64,000 nucleotides of DNA from Burkholderia seminalis DSM 23518 (GCF_902832885.1 NZ_CADFDK010000003.1:186001-250000); one strand, 5' to 3'. Positions 9,323-23,187 are shown, numbered from the stretch's first letter. Numbers and translations are program-made. Notes: generated from the letters alone by a model not told the origin.

Positions 9323-11526
9323 TCACGCGGGGGTCAGCCACAGCGTCGCGAGCGGCGGCAAGCGCAGGGTCGCGGACCACGCCTCGCCATGGGCGGGCAC
9401 GGCCTCGGCCCACACGGCGCCGTCGTTGCCGGCGTTGGTGCCGCCGTACGGCGCGGCATCGGTGTTCATCAGTTCGCGCCAGTGGCCGGGGGCGGGCAGC
9501 CCGAGGCGGTAGCCGGCGCGCGGCACGGGCGTGAAGTTGCAGACGGCGACCACCAGGTGCCCGGCGTCGTCGCGGCGCGCGAACGCGAACACGCTGTTGT
9601 CGCGGTCGTCGCCGATCAGCCAGGCGAAGCCGGCCGCGTGGCAGTCGAGCGCATGCAGCGCCGGTTCGGCGGCGTAGGTCCGGTTCAGGTCGCGCACGAG
9701 CCGCTGCACGCCGCGATGGGCCGGCGCGTCGAGCAGGTCCCAGTGCGGCGTCGCATCGTGCGCGAACTCCGCCCATTGCGCGAATTCGCTGCCCATGAAC
9801 AGCAGCTTCTTGCCCGGATGCGCCCACATGAAGCCGAAGTACGCGCGCAGCGTCGCGAGCCGCTGCCATGCGTCGCCCGGCATCTTCGCGACGAGCGAGC
9901 CCTTGCCGTGCACGACCTCGTCGTGCGACAGCGGCAGCACGAAGCGCTCCGAGAACGCGTAGACGAGCCCGAACGTCATCCGGTCGTGGCGATGGCGGCG
10001 GTGGATCGGGTCTTCGTGCAGGTACGCGAGCGTGTCGTGCATCCACCCCATGTTCCATTTGAAGTCGAAGCCGAGCCCGCCGTCGCGGGTCGGCGCGGTG
10101 ACGCCCGGCCACGCGGTCGATTCCTCCGCGATGGTGACGACGCCGCCCGGCGCGGCCGCGCCGTGCAGCGTGTCGTTCAACTGGCGCAGGAACGCGACCG
10201 ATTCGAGGTTCTCGCGGCCGCCGTACCGGTTCGGCACCCATTCGCCTTCCTTGCGCGAATAGTCGCGGTACAGCATCGACGCGACCGCGTCGACGCGGAT
10301 GCCGTCGACGTGGTAGCGGCGCGCCCACGCGAGCGCCGACGCGACGAGGAACGCGCCGACTTCGGCACGCCCGACGTTGAACACGCAGGTGTGCCAGTCG
10401 GGATGCAGCCCTTCGCGCGGATCGGCATGCTCGTACAGCGCGCTGCCGTCGAACTGCGCGAGGCCGTGCGGATCGTCCGGGAAGTGCGCGGGCACCCAGT
10501 CGACGATCACGCCGATGCCGGCCGCGTGCGCGCGGTCGACGAACCGCGCGAAGCCGTCGACCGGCCCGAAGCGCGCGGACGGCGCGAACTGCGCGAGCGG
10601 CTGGTAGCCCCACGATCCGCCGAACGGGTATTCGGCGATCGGCATGAATTCGACGTGCGTGAAGCCCATCCCCTGCACGTAAGGAATCAGCCGCTCGGCG
10701 AGCTCGTCCCACGTCGCGCTGCGATTCATCTCCTCGGGCACGCGCTGCCACGACTCCGGATGCACCTCGTAGATCGACCACGGCACGCGGTAGCGGTCGG
10801 CGCGCGGCCGCGCGTGCATCCAGCCGTCGTCGTGCCACGCGAATGCGTCGAGCGCCGCGACGTCGGCGACGACGGACGCCGTGCGCGGCGGCGCTTCGGT
10901 CGCGCGCGCGCACGGATCGGCCTTGTGCGGCAGCACGCGCCCGTCGGCCGCGCGCAGCTCGTACTTGTAGCACTCGCCCGCGCCGATGCCGGGCACGAAC
11001 AGCTCCCACACGCCCGACGGCCGGCGCAGCCGCATCGGATGGCGGCGGCCGTCCCACGCGTTGAAGTCGCCGACCACCGACACACGCTGCGCGTTGGGCG
11101 CCCAGACCGCGAAGCGCACGCCGTCGGTGCCGTCGATCCGTGCGGGCGTCGCGCCGAGGCAGTCGAGCACGGCGGCCGGGTCGCCGGACGAAAGGCGCGC
11201 CAGTGCGGCCTCGTCGAGCAGCGTGCCGAACGCGTACGCGTCGTCGATCACCTGCCGCGCGTCCGGCCAGTCGATCGCGAGCCGGTAATGAGTCGCGCCG
11301 CCGTTGCGTGCGATGGTTCCCGCGAAGCAGCCTGCGCGATCGACGCACGCGAGCGTCGCGAGTTCGTCGCCGTCCGGCGCCAGCGCACGCACGCGTTCGG
11401 CGCCGGGCAGCAGCGCGCGCACGACGGTCCGGCCGGCCTGCCCGTGCGGGCCGAGGCACGCGAACGGATCGGGATGGCGGCCGGCGAGCAGCGCATCGAT
11501 ATCGGTGCGGTCGAACAACGTATCGG

Positions 11527-11530
<4 letters not shown>
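9323..11530 (-). CDS. glgB: 1,4-alpha-glucan branching enzyme (GlgB)
   Basis: This 735-residue GH13 enzyme introduces alpha-1,6 branches into the linear alpha-1,4 glucan made by GlgE. An N-terminal extension (FACLGPHGQ), the type found in GlgB proteins over 700 residues long, is followed by a CBM48 domain ([20 protein letters not shown]). The barrel has [26 protein letters not shown] (nucleophile D414), [12 protein letters not shown] (acid/base E469) and [14 protein letters not shown]. The start [10 protein letters not shown] at 11530 overlaps the treS-mak stop by 4 bases. No glgA or glgC is in the window, which fits polymer synthesis through GlgE. Confidence 0.95.
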
Positions 11531-14939
<3,409 letters not shown>

Positions 14940-14943
<4 letters not shown>

Positions 14944-17900
14944 CCATGGGCTCCCGAGGAGGGGCGGGCGACGTCCGGTGCGGGCGCCGCCGCCCGCGCG
15001 GCGTCCGGCGACGGCGCGAGCCGCCAGATTGCGTAGGGCCGCACGTGCGGATCGAGCGACACGTACTGACGATGCCCGCGCCACGTTTGCGCGTGGGCCG
15101 CATCCTGTTCGAGCGCGTCGAGCGGTTCGCCGTCGACGAGCCCGAAACCGCGCCACAGCGCGGCGTCGAGCGTGAAGTTCGCGGCCTGCGGATGCCACGG
15201 GTCGAGGCTGATCGCGACGACGACCACGCTGTCGAACGCCGGCGTCGCCTTCACGAACACGAGCACGTTGTCGTTGTCCGCCTCGACGAATGCGAGGCCC
15301 AGATGCGTCTGCAGCGCCGGGTGATCGCGCCGCGCACGGTTCAGCCGCGCGATTTCCGTGCCGATGTGCGCGGCCTTGCTCCAGTCGCGCGCGCGCAGTT
15401 CGTACTTCTCGGCGTTCGCGTATTCCTCGCTGTCCGGCAGCGGCGCCGACTCGCCGAGCTCGAAGCCCGAGTACATGCCCCACGAACCGGCCAGCGTCGC
15501 CGCGAGCGCCGCGCGGATCACGAACTGCGCGCGCGGCGCGTTCTGCAGGTGGCGCGGGTTGATGTCGGGCGTGTTGACGAAGAAGTTCGGCCGGAAGAAT
15601 TCGCGCGCGGGGCCGGCCGTCAATTCGGTCAGGTAGTCGATGAAGTCGCGCTTCGATTCGCGCCACGTGAAGTACGTGTACGACTGCGAGAAGCCGATCT
15701 TGGCGAGCCGGTACATCATCCCCGGCCGCGTGAACGCCTCGGACAGGAACACGACGTCCGGATGCCGGCCGCGCACGTCGCCGATCATCCATGCCCAGAA
15801 CGGCAGCGGCTTCGTGTGCGGGTTGTCGACGCGGAAGATCCGCACGCCCGCGTCGACCCAGAACAGCACCGCGTCGCGCAGCGCGAGCCACAGGGCCGGG
15901 AGCGCATCCGGTGCATAGAAGTCGGGGTTCACGATGTCCTGGTAGCGCTTCGGCGGATTCTCCGCGAAGCGCAGCGAACCGTCGGGGCGCCACGCGAACC
16001 AGCCGGGATGCTCGGCGAGCCACGGGTGATCGGGCGAGCACTGGATCGCGAAATCGAGCGCGATCTCGAGCCCGTGGTCGCGCGCGGCATCGACCAGCGC
16101 GCGAAACGACGCGAGCGTGCCGAGGTGCGGATGCACGGCCGTATGGCCGCCGTCGGGCGAGCCGATCGCATACGGGCTGCCGACGTCGTCCGGGCCGGCG
16201 CTCAGGCTATTGTTGCGCCCCTTGCGCGCGGTCGTGCCGATCGGATGGATCGGCGGGAAGTACAGCACGTCGAACCCCATGTCGCGAATGCGCGGCAAGT
16301 GCGCGAGCACGTCGTCGAACGTGCCGTGCCGCCGCGGATCGTCGCTCGCCGAACGCGGAAACATCTCGTACCAGCTCGAAAAGCGTGCCTTGCGGCGTTC
16401 GACGTCGACCGGGTAGGTGGTGTCGTCGTGCGTGGCGAACGGGCGGTAGCGCAGCGCCGCGAATGCGTCGGCGAGCGGCGGCGCGGCGAGCAGCGCGCGT
16501 CGCGCATCGGGCGGCGCGTCCTTGAACTCGGCGACGAGGCGCTCCATCCGCGCGCGGGCGCGCGGGTCGACCGGATCGGCGAGCTTGAGCGCGGTCGAGA
16601 GCAGCAACTGCGCCTCGCGCAGTTCGAGCGTCACGTCCTGGCCGGCCGCGTGCTTCTTGGCGACGTCGTCGACGAGCGACGCCCAGTCGTCGCGCCAGGC
16701 GATCACGCGGAATTCATGCCGGCCGAGCCGGTCGAGCGCGACGCGCGCATGCCAGCGGTCGTTCGGCCCGGCTTCGAACGGGACTTCTCGCCACGCGTCG
16801 TCGCCGTCGGCGCGCCACTGGAGCGCGGCCGCGAGATGCGCGTGACCGTCGGTGAAGATCGACGCATGGACGACGAGCGACTCGCCGATCACGCGCTTGA
16901 CCGCGAAGCGGCCGCCGTCGACCGACGGCTCGACGCGCTCGATCGCGATCCGGTCGGCCGCAAGCGCGGCCGACAACGCTTCGCGCTCGCGCGCGGCATC
17001 GGGGCGCGTCGTGACGGCGGGCGCCGGCCACGCGTGCAGCAACGCGCAGGCGCCGGGTTCGAGCGTCAACGGTGCGAGCGCGGCAGGCGGCTGCGTGTGC
17101 GCGCCCGCCTGCGTGGCGACACGCGTGAAGCCGCCGGGCACGCCGGGCAGGATCGTCGCGGGGTCGACCGTCGCCCGTGCGTCGAGAGCGGGATTCAGCG
17201 CGATCAGCAGCGCCGCGTCGTCGTGTTCGAGCGACGGGCCGGTACCGCGCAGCAGCACCGTCGCGGCCGCGCCGGGCGCGCTTAGTTGCGCGATCTCGCC
17301 GCGGGCCGCCGCGACGGGCGTCGCACGCCGCCACGCGTTCGCATCGGCGATCGCGCCCGACAGGTCGAAACGCCCGTGCTCGAACGCGGCGCGGTAGCGC
17401 CCGGCGTCGGCATCGCGCGCCATCAGCGGCACCGCGACGCCGCGCTCGAAGCCCATCGGCACGAGCCAGCCGGTGCCGACGGCCGCGGCCGTCCACAGCG
17501 CGCGGCGATATGCGCGGGCGACGGTGTCGTCCGGCGCGTCGGGCCAGTCGTCGGCGAGACGCGGGCCGTCCAGCGCGTCAGGGAACGCGATCGGCGAGCC
17601 GATGCGCCGCAGCAGCCGGTGCTCGTCCGCGAACCACGGCGCGTGCAGGTCCCACCAGCGTACCGACGAAAACACCGCGTCGAATCCGGCCGCCTCGAGC
17701 TGCGCGAGCGCGTCGCGCGCATGGCCGGGCACGCCCGCGAGCACCGCGACGTCGGGGCGGGCGCGGCGCAGCGCCGCGCGCCAGCCCGGCCACCAGTCGG
17801 CCGGCAGGTGATGCGGCGCGTCGATCAGGAAGCCGGCCGCGCCCGCATCGGCGAAGTTGGCGAGGTGCGCGCACCACCAGGCGGCCAGCGCGTCGCGTAC

Positions 17901-18332
17901 CGCTTCGTCGCCGCTGTTCGCGTGCGCGATATCGAGCGCATGCGCGGTGCCGCGCGGGTCGATCAGCGCATCGTCGTGCGTGCGCTCGACGTACCAGTCC
18001 GGATGCTCGGCGCGCAGCGGGTTGTCGCGCGCGATGCGGTCCGGCACGACTTCGAGCAGCAGGCGCAGCCCGTGGCCGTGCGCGAGCTGGGCGAGCCGCG
18101 AGAAGGTTTCGAGCGCGCTCGCGCGGGTCGCGAAGGCCTGCGCCGGCCGCCGGTAATCGGCCACGTGGCGCGGAAAGCCCGCGACGCTCGCGGCCCAGAA
18201 CGCGCCGACGAGCACGTGATCGAAACCCATGCCCGCGATATGCGCGAACGTCCGCGACCACGCGTCGAGCGGCCCGACGAGGCGGGCATCGCAGAAATAG
18301 AGGTGCGGAGCAAAAGTCGGCGTGGAGTCCAT
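14940..18332 (-). CDS. glgE: Maltose-1-phosphate maltosyltransferase (GlgE) with an extra N-terminal amylase-like domain
   Basis: GlgE extends alpha-1,4-glucan with maltosyl units from alpha-maltose-1-phosphate. The C-terminal part of about 670 residues is canonical: an N-terminal beta domain ([20 protein letters not shown]), [32 protein letters not shown] (nucleophile D836) and [13 protein letters not shown] (acid/base E865). The D-to-E spacing of 29 equals that of Streptomyces GlgE. At 1130 residues it is about 450 longer than actinobacterial GlgE. The extra N-terminal half resembles a GH13 barrel ([45 protein letters not shown]) without obvious intact catalytic motifs. The start [10 protein letters not shown] at 18332 opens the operon; its promoter should lie in 18333-18486. 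Confidence 0.92.
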
Positions 18333-18486
18333 GGCGTGGCGCGGGGCGGGTGGCGGCAGTCGATGACGCTGGTGCCTCGCAACGCGCGTGCCTGCCCCGC
18401 GGTTTCCCCGCGGGCAAGGCGCGTGCGCGACGCCGGCCGGGGCCGGGACTGTCGTTTTTACATGACTGCCGGGCACGCGCATGCAG
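18333..18486. other. Intergenic region upstream of the glgE operon
   Basis: 154 bp separate the glgE start from the stop of the small gene upstream. The region holds a GC-rich imperfect hairpin (18393-18416, TGCCCCGCGG/CCCGCGGGCA). A second inverted repeat, GCGCATG (18477-18483) and CATGCGC (18490-18496), flanks the stop codon of the upstream gene. Either could end the upstream operon. I see no confident -35/-10 pair for glgE. Confidence 0.4.
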
Positions 18487-18975
18487 TTACATGCGCGGGA
18501 TCGAGCGGATATCGGTGCTGTTGCCGCTGCCGCGATCGTCATCCGCGGCGGGCAGCGGCACGCCCGGGTCATAGCGCACCACGGCACCGTGTTCGATGCG
18601 ATGCGCGAACGGCGGCGGCGCATCGACGTCGTCGCCGAAGCGTGCGCGCACGAACGCGCGCAGCAGCGCCACGCGCGCGTCGCGGCCGTGCGCGCCGCAG
18701 GTCGACGGCCCGTCGACAAAGGTTGCGTCGCATTCCACGTCGTCGCCGTGGCGGGCGATCCGCAGGTCGTCGACGCGATCGAGCACCGTGCCCGCGTCGG
18801 CCCACGAGGTCGACGGCGCGAACGGCGCGTCGAGGTGCCGGAACGCGTCGCAGGCGGCCGTCACGACGACGGTCGGCGCGACGGCCGTGAAGCGCAGGGT
18901 GTCTTCGTCGTCCGCGCACAGCGCGCGGGCGCACCAGTAATCGAGATCCTTGCCGTCGAGGGCGTCGGTTTGCAT
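18487..18975 (-). CDS. Small phage-type protein (DUF2591-like)
   Basis: This 162-residue protein of unknown function has an N-terminal ALDGKDLDYWCARAL, which resembles the LTGxxLDYWVA signature of small bacteriophage proteins grouped as DUF2591; that match is from memory. The rest is acidic, with no membrane segment or catalytic motif that I recognise. The start MQTDALDG at 18975 is 28 bp after the stop of the EEP-family gene, so it may be the last gene of that operon. A hairpin straddles its stop codon. It may be an old phage-derived gene. Coding status is well supported by codon use and composition; role unknown. Confidence 0.7.
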   Translation of the reverse strand: MQTDALDGKDLDYWCARALCADDEDTLRFTAVAPTVVVTAACDAFRHLDAPFAPSTSWADAGTVLDRVDDLRIARHGDDVECDATFVDGPSTCGAHGRDARVALLRAFVRARFGDDVDAPPPFAHRIEHGAVVRYDPGVPLPAADDDRGSGNSTDIRSIPRM

Positions 18976-19003
18976 GGGTCGCTCCGCCGAATCGAAAAAG
19001 GGC

Positions 19004-19795
19004 TCAGCGCGCAAGCAACGTGCCCGTCGCGGGTGTCGCGCGCATCCGCGCCACCAGCGGGTAGTGGTCGGACGCATGCCGCGCCCGCGCGCTGCGATGC
19101 ACGACCACGTCGACCAGCAGCTCGCCCGGGTGGATCCAGATCCGGTCCAGCGAGAACACCGGGCACACGGTCGGGAACGTGCGCGGCGCCGGCGCGCGCC
19201 GGAACCGCGTGACGAGCCCCTGCAGCGCGCGGCCGCGCACGAACCACTCGTTGATGTCGCCGAGCAGGATCACGGGCATCGCGCCTGTGTCGAAAGCCGC
19301 GAGCAGCCGCTGCACCTGCGCGCTGCGCTCGCTCGCCGACAGCCCGAGATGGGTCGCGACCACGCGGATCGTGCCCGCGCCGCAGTCGATGTCGGCGTCG
19401 AGCGCGCCGCGCGGTTCGCGCTGGCGGAACGACAGGTCGAGCGTGCGCGCCGCGCGGATCGGGCAGCGCGACAGCACCGCGTTGCCGTAGCGGCGCTCCG
19501 GCGTGTCGATCGTCGGGCCGGCCACCGCATGCATGCCGGTCGCGTCGCGCAGGTGGGCGAGCACGTCGGGCGCGCGCGTGCCGCCGAGCGGCACTTCCTG
19601 CAACGCGATCACGTCCGCGTCGAGTTCGTCGATCACGGCGGCGATCCGGTCGGCCGCGCGCGCCGGCCACGCGCCGTAGCCGCCGCGGATGTTGTAGGTC
19701 GCGATCCGCAGGTCGCGCCCGCCCGGCGCCGCGGCGGGCGCGCCGTCGGCGGCGCCGATGATCGGCGGCGGCGCCGCGTGCGTGCTCAGCGCCAT
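19004..19795 (-). CDS. Endonuclease/exonuclease/phosphatase family protein
   Basis: This 263-residue member of the EEP superfamily (DNase I/sphingomyelinase/inositol phosphatase fold) shows the expected motifs: LRIATYNIRGG, VIALQEVPLGG (metal-binding Glu), TIRVVATHLGLS, VILLGDINEWF (Asp/Asn) and the terminal SDHYPLVARMR (catalytic Asp/His). It is a metal-dependent phosphodiesterase or phosphatase; the substrate cannot be read from sequence. Its start at 19795 overlaps the end of the upstream phospholipase D gene by 10 bases. Pairing of cardiolipin-synthase-like PLD proteins with EEP proteins is frequent in bacteria, which suggests phospholipid or phosphodiester chemistry. No signal peptide is evident. 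Confidence 0.85.
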   Translation of the reverse strand: MALSTHAAPPPIIGAADGAPAAAPGGRDLRIATYNIRGGYGAWPARAADRIAAVIDELDADVIALQEVPLGGTRAPDVLAHLRDATGMHAVAGPTIDTPERRYGNAVLSRCPIRAARTLDLSFRQREPRGALDADIDCGAGTIRVVATHLGLSASERSAQVQRLLAAFDTGAMPVILLGDINEWFVRGRALQGLVTRFRRAPAPRTFPTVCPVFSLDRIWIHPGELLVDVVVHRSARARHASDHYPLVARMRATPATGTLLAR

Positions 19796-21984
19796 CGTCT
19801 CAGCATCCTGACGAGCAGGATCGATACGCCGACCAGCGCAAGCCCGATCGCGGCGAGCCACGCGAACGCGGCGGGCCGGGGATGACTGAGCGCGGCCGTC
19901 AACTGGTGCGCGAACGTGACGGTCAGCACGATGCCGGGCAGCATCCCGATCGCCGTGCCGACCAGGAAGTCGCGCAAGCCGATGTGCGACGCGCCGGCGA
20001 CGAGGTTCACGACCGAGAACGGGGCGATCGGCAGCAAGCGCAGCACGGCCATCGCGAGCACGCCGCGCCGGCCGATGTGTTCGCTCAGCCGGTTCGCGCG
20101 TGCACCGGCCAGCCGGCGCACCGCGTCGCGCCCCAGCCAGCGGCCCAGCTCGTAGGTGACGGCCGCCGCCGCCATCGTGCCGATCGCCGCATACGCGAGC
20201 CCCGGCCATGCGCCGAACACGAGCCCCGTCACGGCGATCAGCAGCGTGACCGGGATCGCGAGCGTCGCCGCGATCACGTAGCCGGCCAGCAGCAGCACCG
20301 GCGCGGCAGGCAGTTGCGCGATGCGGGCGGCCGCATGCGACAGCGACGCGACGTTCAGGTGTGCGCCGAGCGGCGTGAAGCGCCACGCGAGCGTGAGCGC
20401 GGCGACCAGCAGCACGGCCGTGCCGAGCGCGAAAAAGCGTGCGGTGAGCGGACGATGGTGGTCGTGCGGCACGAATTCGCGGACGAACCGGTCCGGTTCG
20501 ATCGGCTGTTCCGGGTCGAGCCACGCGCTGACCGGCACGAGCGCGTCGAGCTGCGGCGCGACGGCCGGATCGAGCGTGCGCAGCGTGCGGCCCGGTTTCG
20601 CGCGCAGCCGGTCGAGCGCCGCGTTCGGCCGTTCGGCGCCCGCGAGCGCCTCGGCCACTGCCGCGGGCGTCGTGCCGAGATGTTCGGCCAGCAGCCGGTC
20701 GCGCATGCCGGCGATCGCGGCGCGGATGCGTGCATCGCCGGCCGCGACGAGCGCCACGCAGCATTCGGTGTCGAGCACCATCGAGCGGTTGTTCAGGTTC
20801 GCGCTGCCGATCACGATGCATTCGTCGTCGACGATCGCGAGCTTGCTGTGCACGTTCACGCAGGCGTCGCCGAGCCCGTCGACGTGCGGATACAGCAGCC
20901 GGTAGCGGCCGAAGCGGTCGGCCGACGCCAGCGTCGCGTGCAGCCGCGCGCGCAGCACGCCCATCGTCGCTTCCTGCAGCCAGCCGCTCTGCACGCGCGG
21001 CGCGACGACCGTCACGTCCGGCCCGTGCGCGTCGGCGAGGCGGGCGGACAGCGTCTCGCGGACCACCGCCGCGGTGAAATACTGGTTCTCGACATACAGG
21101 TGCCGGCGCGCCGCGCGGATCGTGTCCTCGACGAGCGCCTGCACCTGTCGCACCGGCTCGCGGCCGCCGTGGCGCGGTACCGTATAGGCGATGCCGAGCC
21201 GCACGTCGCGCAGGTCGACGCGCGCGTCCGGCGGCCATGGATCGTCGTCGTCCGGCCGCTCGAGGTGGCGCTGCGCACGGATCGCGATCGGGCGCCCGCA
21301 CGCCTGCAGCCAGCGTGCCCGCGCCTGCTCGCCGATCGCGGCGGCCGCATCGCCGTCGAACATCGCCTGCACGTCATGGAACGGCGCATAAGGCATTCCG
21401 TGCTCGTCCCGGCGGCGCGGGTCGCCGGCCGCGTGCGCGGGCGTGTCCCAGCGCGCCCGCGTCAGGTCGAGTCCGCCGACGAACGCGAGCCGGTCGTCGA
21501 TCACGACGAGCTTCTGATGATGCGACGCGCCGCGCGGATGCGCGTCGTCGAGCCGGAACACGATGCCGCGATGCGCGCACCAGCCGGCGCGATACACGGG
21601 CGGCCAGTCGCGCTCCAGTGCGTAGATCATCGCGAAGTCCCACGCGAGCACGTAGATGCGCAGGTTGTGGCGCGCTTCGGCGAGCGCGTGCAGGAAGGCC
21701 GCGAGCGTGTCGGGCAACCTGTCGCCGGGGGCGCCGGGCGCGAGCCGCATCCGGCTGTCGACGTCCCAGCCGACGATGAACACCGTATGGCGCGCGCGCA
21801 GCAGCGCGGCACGCAGCGTCGAGAAATACGCGTCGCCGTCGACGAGCATCGTGAAGCGGTCCGCGCCGCGGATCGCGTCGCAGTTGCGCCCGCGTTCGAG
21901 CAGGCCATGCCGCGATACGTCGCCGGGCCGGGCGGCGTCGGCGGTCGGCTCGGCGGCGCCTGTCGTGCGATCCGGCACGCTCAT
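19786..21984 (-). CDS. Phospholipase D family protein fused to a VTT/DedA membrane domain
   Basis: This 732-residue fusion has two HKD motifs, GASHHQKLVVIDDRLAFVGG and NVHSKLAIVDDECIVIGSAN, the paired catalytic sites of the PLD superfamily (cardiolipin synthase-like). The C-terminal 230 or so residues are membrane-spanning and match the SNARE-associated/VTT (DedA) domain: TGLVFGAWPGLAYAAIG, FSVVNLVAGASHIGLRDFL and GTAIGMLPGIVLTV. The enzyme half would cleave or transfer phosphatidyl groups. The VTT half belongs to a family implicated in lipid scrambling. Start MSVPDRTTG at 21984 overlaps the upstream stop as ATGA. The combination suggests membrane-lipid remodelling, which is inference. Confidence 0.88.
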   Translation of the reverse strand: MSVPDRTTGAAEPTADAARPGDVSRHGLLERGRNCDAIRGADRFTMLVDGDAYFSTLRAALLRARHTVFIVGWDVDSRMRLAPGAPGDRLPDTLAAFLHALAEARHNLRIYVLAWDFAMIYALERDWPPVYRAGWCAHRGIVFRLDDAHPRGASHHQKLVVIDDRLAFVGGLDLTRARWDTPAHAAGDPRRRDEHGMPYAPFHDVQAMFDGDAAAAIGEQARARWLQACGRPIAIRAQRHLERPDDDDPWPPDARVDLRDVRLGIAYTVPRHGGREPVRQVQALVEDTIRAARRHLYVENQYFTAAVVRETLSARLADAHGPDVTVVAPRVQSGWLQEATMGVLRARLHATLASADRFGRYRLLYPHVDGLGDACVNVHSKLAIVDDECIVIGSANLNNRSMVLDTECCVALVAAGDARIRAAIAGMRDRLLAEHLGTTPAAVAEALAGAERPNAALDRLRAKPGRTLRTLDPAVAPQLDALVPVSAWLDPEQPIEPDRFVREFVPHDHHRPLTARFFALGTAVLLVAALTLAWRFTPLGAHLNVASLSHAAARIAQLPAAPVLLLAGYVIAATLAIPVTLLIAVTGLVFGAWPGLAYAAIGTMAAAAVTYELGRWLGRDAVRRLAGARANRLSEHIGRRGVLAMAVLRLLPIAPFSVVNLVAGASHIGLRDFLVGTAIGMLPGIVLTVTFAHQLTAALSHPRPAAFAWLAAIGLALVGVSILLVRMLRRWR

Positions 21985-22319
21985 CGGGCGTCGCCGTCCC
22001 AGCCGCCGTCGATGCGCTGCAGCAGCGCGCCGCAGCGTGCGCGCAATGCCAGCAGTTCCGGCGAATCCGCGTCGAGCCGCACGTAGGCGCCGCGGTGCGG
22101 GTCGCCGTTGGCGATCGCGATGTCGTAGATGCCTTGCGCGATCGTCGTCGATGCGTTCGCGATCCTGATCCGCTCGAGCCATCCGCATTCGGCGCGATGG
22201 CAGGCGAGCCATGCGCGCAGCGCGCCCACGAGCTGGCTGGCGGTGAGCCAGTTGCCGGAGCGCATGCGCGCGGCCAGCTGGCTCGTCACGAGATAGGAAA
22301 GCAGGTCGGTCCGGGTCAC
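21981..22319 (-). CDS. Conserved-looking protein of unknown function
   Basis: This 112-residue soluble protein starts at a GTG (22319) preceded by AAGGAG at ideal spacing. The GTG overlaps the stop of the mgtC-like gene (GTGA), and its own stop overlaps the PLD start (ATGA), so it is locked into the operon. It contains LSYLVTSQLAARMRSGNWLTASQLVGALRAWLACHR and a C-terminal half with GIYDIAIANGDPHRG. I do not recognise the family. Tight coupling on both sides argues that it works with its neighbours, perhaps as a small accessory protein. Confidence 0.75.
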   Translation of the reverse strand: MTRTDLLSYLVTSQLAARMRSGNWLTASQLVGALRAWLACHRAECGWLERIRIANASTTIAQGIYDIAIANGDPHRGAYVRLDADSPELLALRARCGALLQRIDGGWDGDAR

Positions 22320-23011
22320 GCGAAGCTCCTTGGCACGTTGTCGGGTTGGCAGGTTCGTACGCAGGCGATGTTCCGCAGCGTCTCGCAGATCGCGGCAAAT
22401 TCCGGTCCGCTCGTACGCGAGAAGGAGACGGAAATGTCGTCGGTGTCGGGATCGTCGTCCGACTGCTGGACGATGAACCGCTTCACGCGCACGCGGCCGG
22501 GGCCGAGCGCCTCGTGCAGCGTGCCGAGCGTGAGGCCGCCGCGCTCGGCCACGAGCTGCAGCGTGCGCTGCTGGCGCTGCGCGATGAAGCGGCGTTCGAG
22601 CGGCTTCACGCCCGCGAGGATCGCGAGCACGATCGCCGTCGCGCCGATCGACGCCAGGTACATGCCACCGCCCGTGGCAAGGCCGACGCCGGCCACGGCC
22701 CACAGGCTTGCCGCCGTCGTCAGTCCGCGCACGACTTCGCCGCGCAGCAGGATCGATCCGGCGCCGAGAAAGCCGATGCCCGACACCACCTGCGCGGCGA
22801 CCCGGGACGGATCGAGCACGACGCCGTTTTGCCCGCGCACGTCCTCGAAGCCGAAGGTCGACACCAGCATCACGAGCGCGGCGCCCACGCACACGAGCAT
22901 GTGTGTGCGCAGCCCGGCGGCCCAGTTCAGGCGCTCGCGTTCGAGGCCGATGACGCTGCCGAGCAGCGCCGCGAGCAGCAGTCGTCCGAGCAGTTCGAGG
23001 TGGCCGATCAT
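22316..23011 (-). CDS. MgtC/SapB family membrane protein
   Basis: This 231-residue protein has the MgtC core: LLLAALLGSVIGLERER, AGLRTHMLVCVGAALVML, RVAAQVVSGIGFLGAGSI and VRGLTTAASLWAVAGVGLATG. Four to five membrane helices are followed by a soluble C-terminal ACT-like domain of about 85 residues. MgtC relatives act in low-magnesium survival, intramacrophage growth and control of the F-ATPase. The start MIGHLELLG at 23011 has GGAAGGAG upstream. It is the first gene of the PLD/EEP operon. No magnesium-sensing leader was recognised. Confidence 0.88.
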   Translation of the reverse strand: MIGHLELLGRLLLAALLGSVIGLERERLNWAAGLRTHMLVCVGAALVMLVSTFGFEDVRGQNGVVLDPSRVAAQVVSGIGFLGAGSILLRGEVVRGLTTAASLWAVAGVGLATGGGMYLASIGATAIVLAILAGVKPLERRFIAQRQQRTLQLVAERGGLTLGTLHEALGPGRVRVKRFIVQQSDDDPDTDDISVSFSRTSGPEFAAICETLRNIACVRTCQPDNVPRSFA

Positions 23012-23187
23012 GATGTGCGCTCCTTCCGGCCGGCGCGAGGCGGTTCGCCGGCGATTCGATGGACGAAAGGGACGCAAGCCGCGTGCCGGGCGGGCACGGC
23101 GCGTGCGCGCAAGGCCGCCGGCGTGCGCGGCGGTCATGCTGCGCGCATTTTTTGCACTGGTATCGCAGATAAGGACAGGAGGCCACC
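23012..23187. promoter_or_regulatory. Divergent promoter region between the mgtC-like gene and the 80-residue gene
   Basis: 176 bp separate the two divergently transcribed starts and must hold promoters for both. The right part (about 23145-23182) is less GC-rich and ends in AGGAGG (23177-23182) just before the GTG start. I could not define convincing -35/-10 pairs. Confidence 0.4.
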
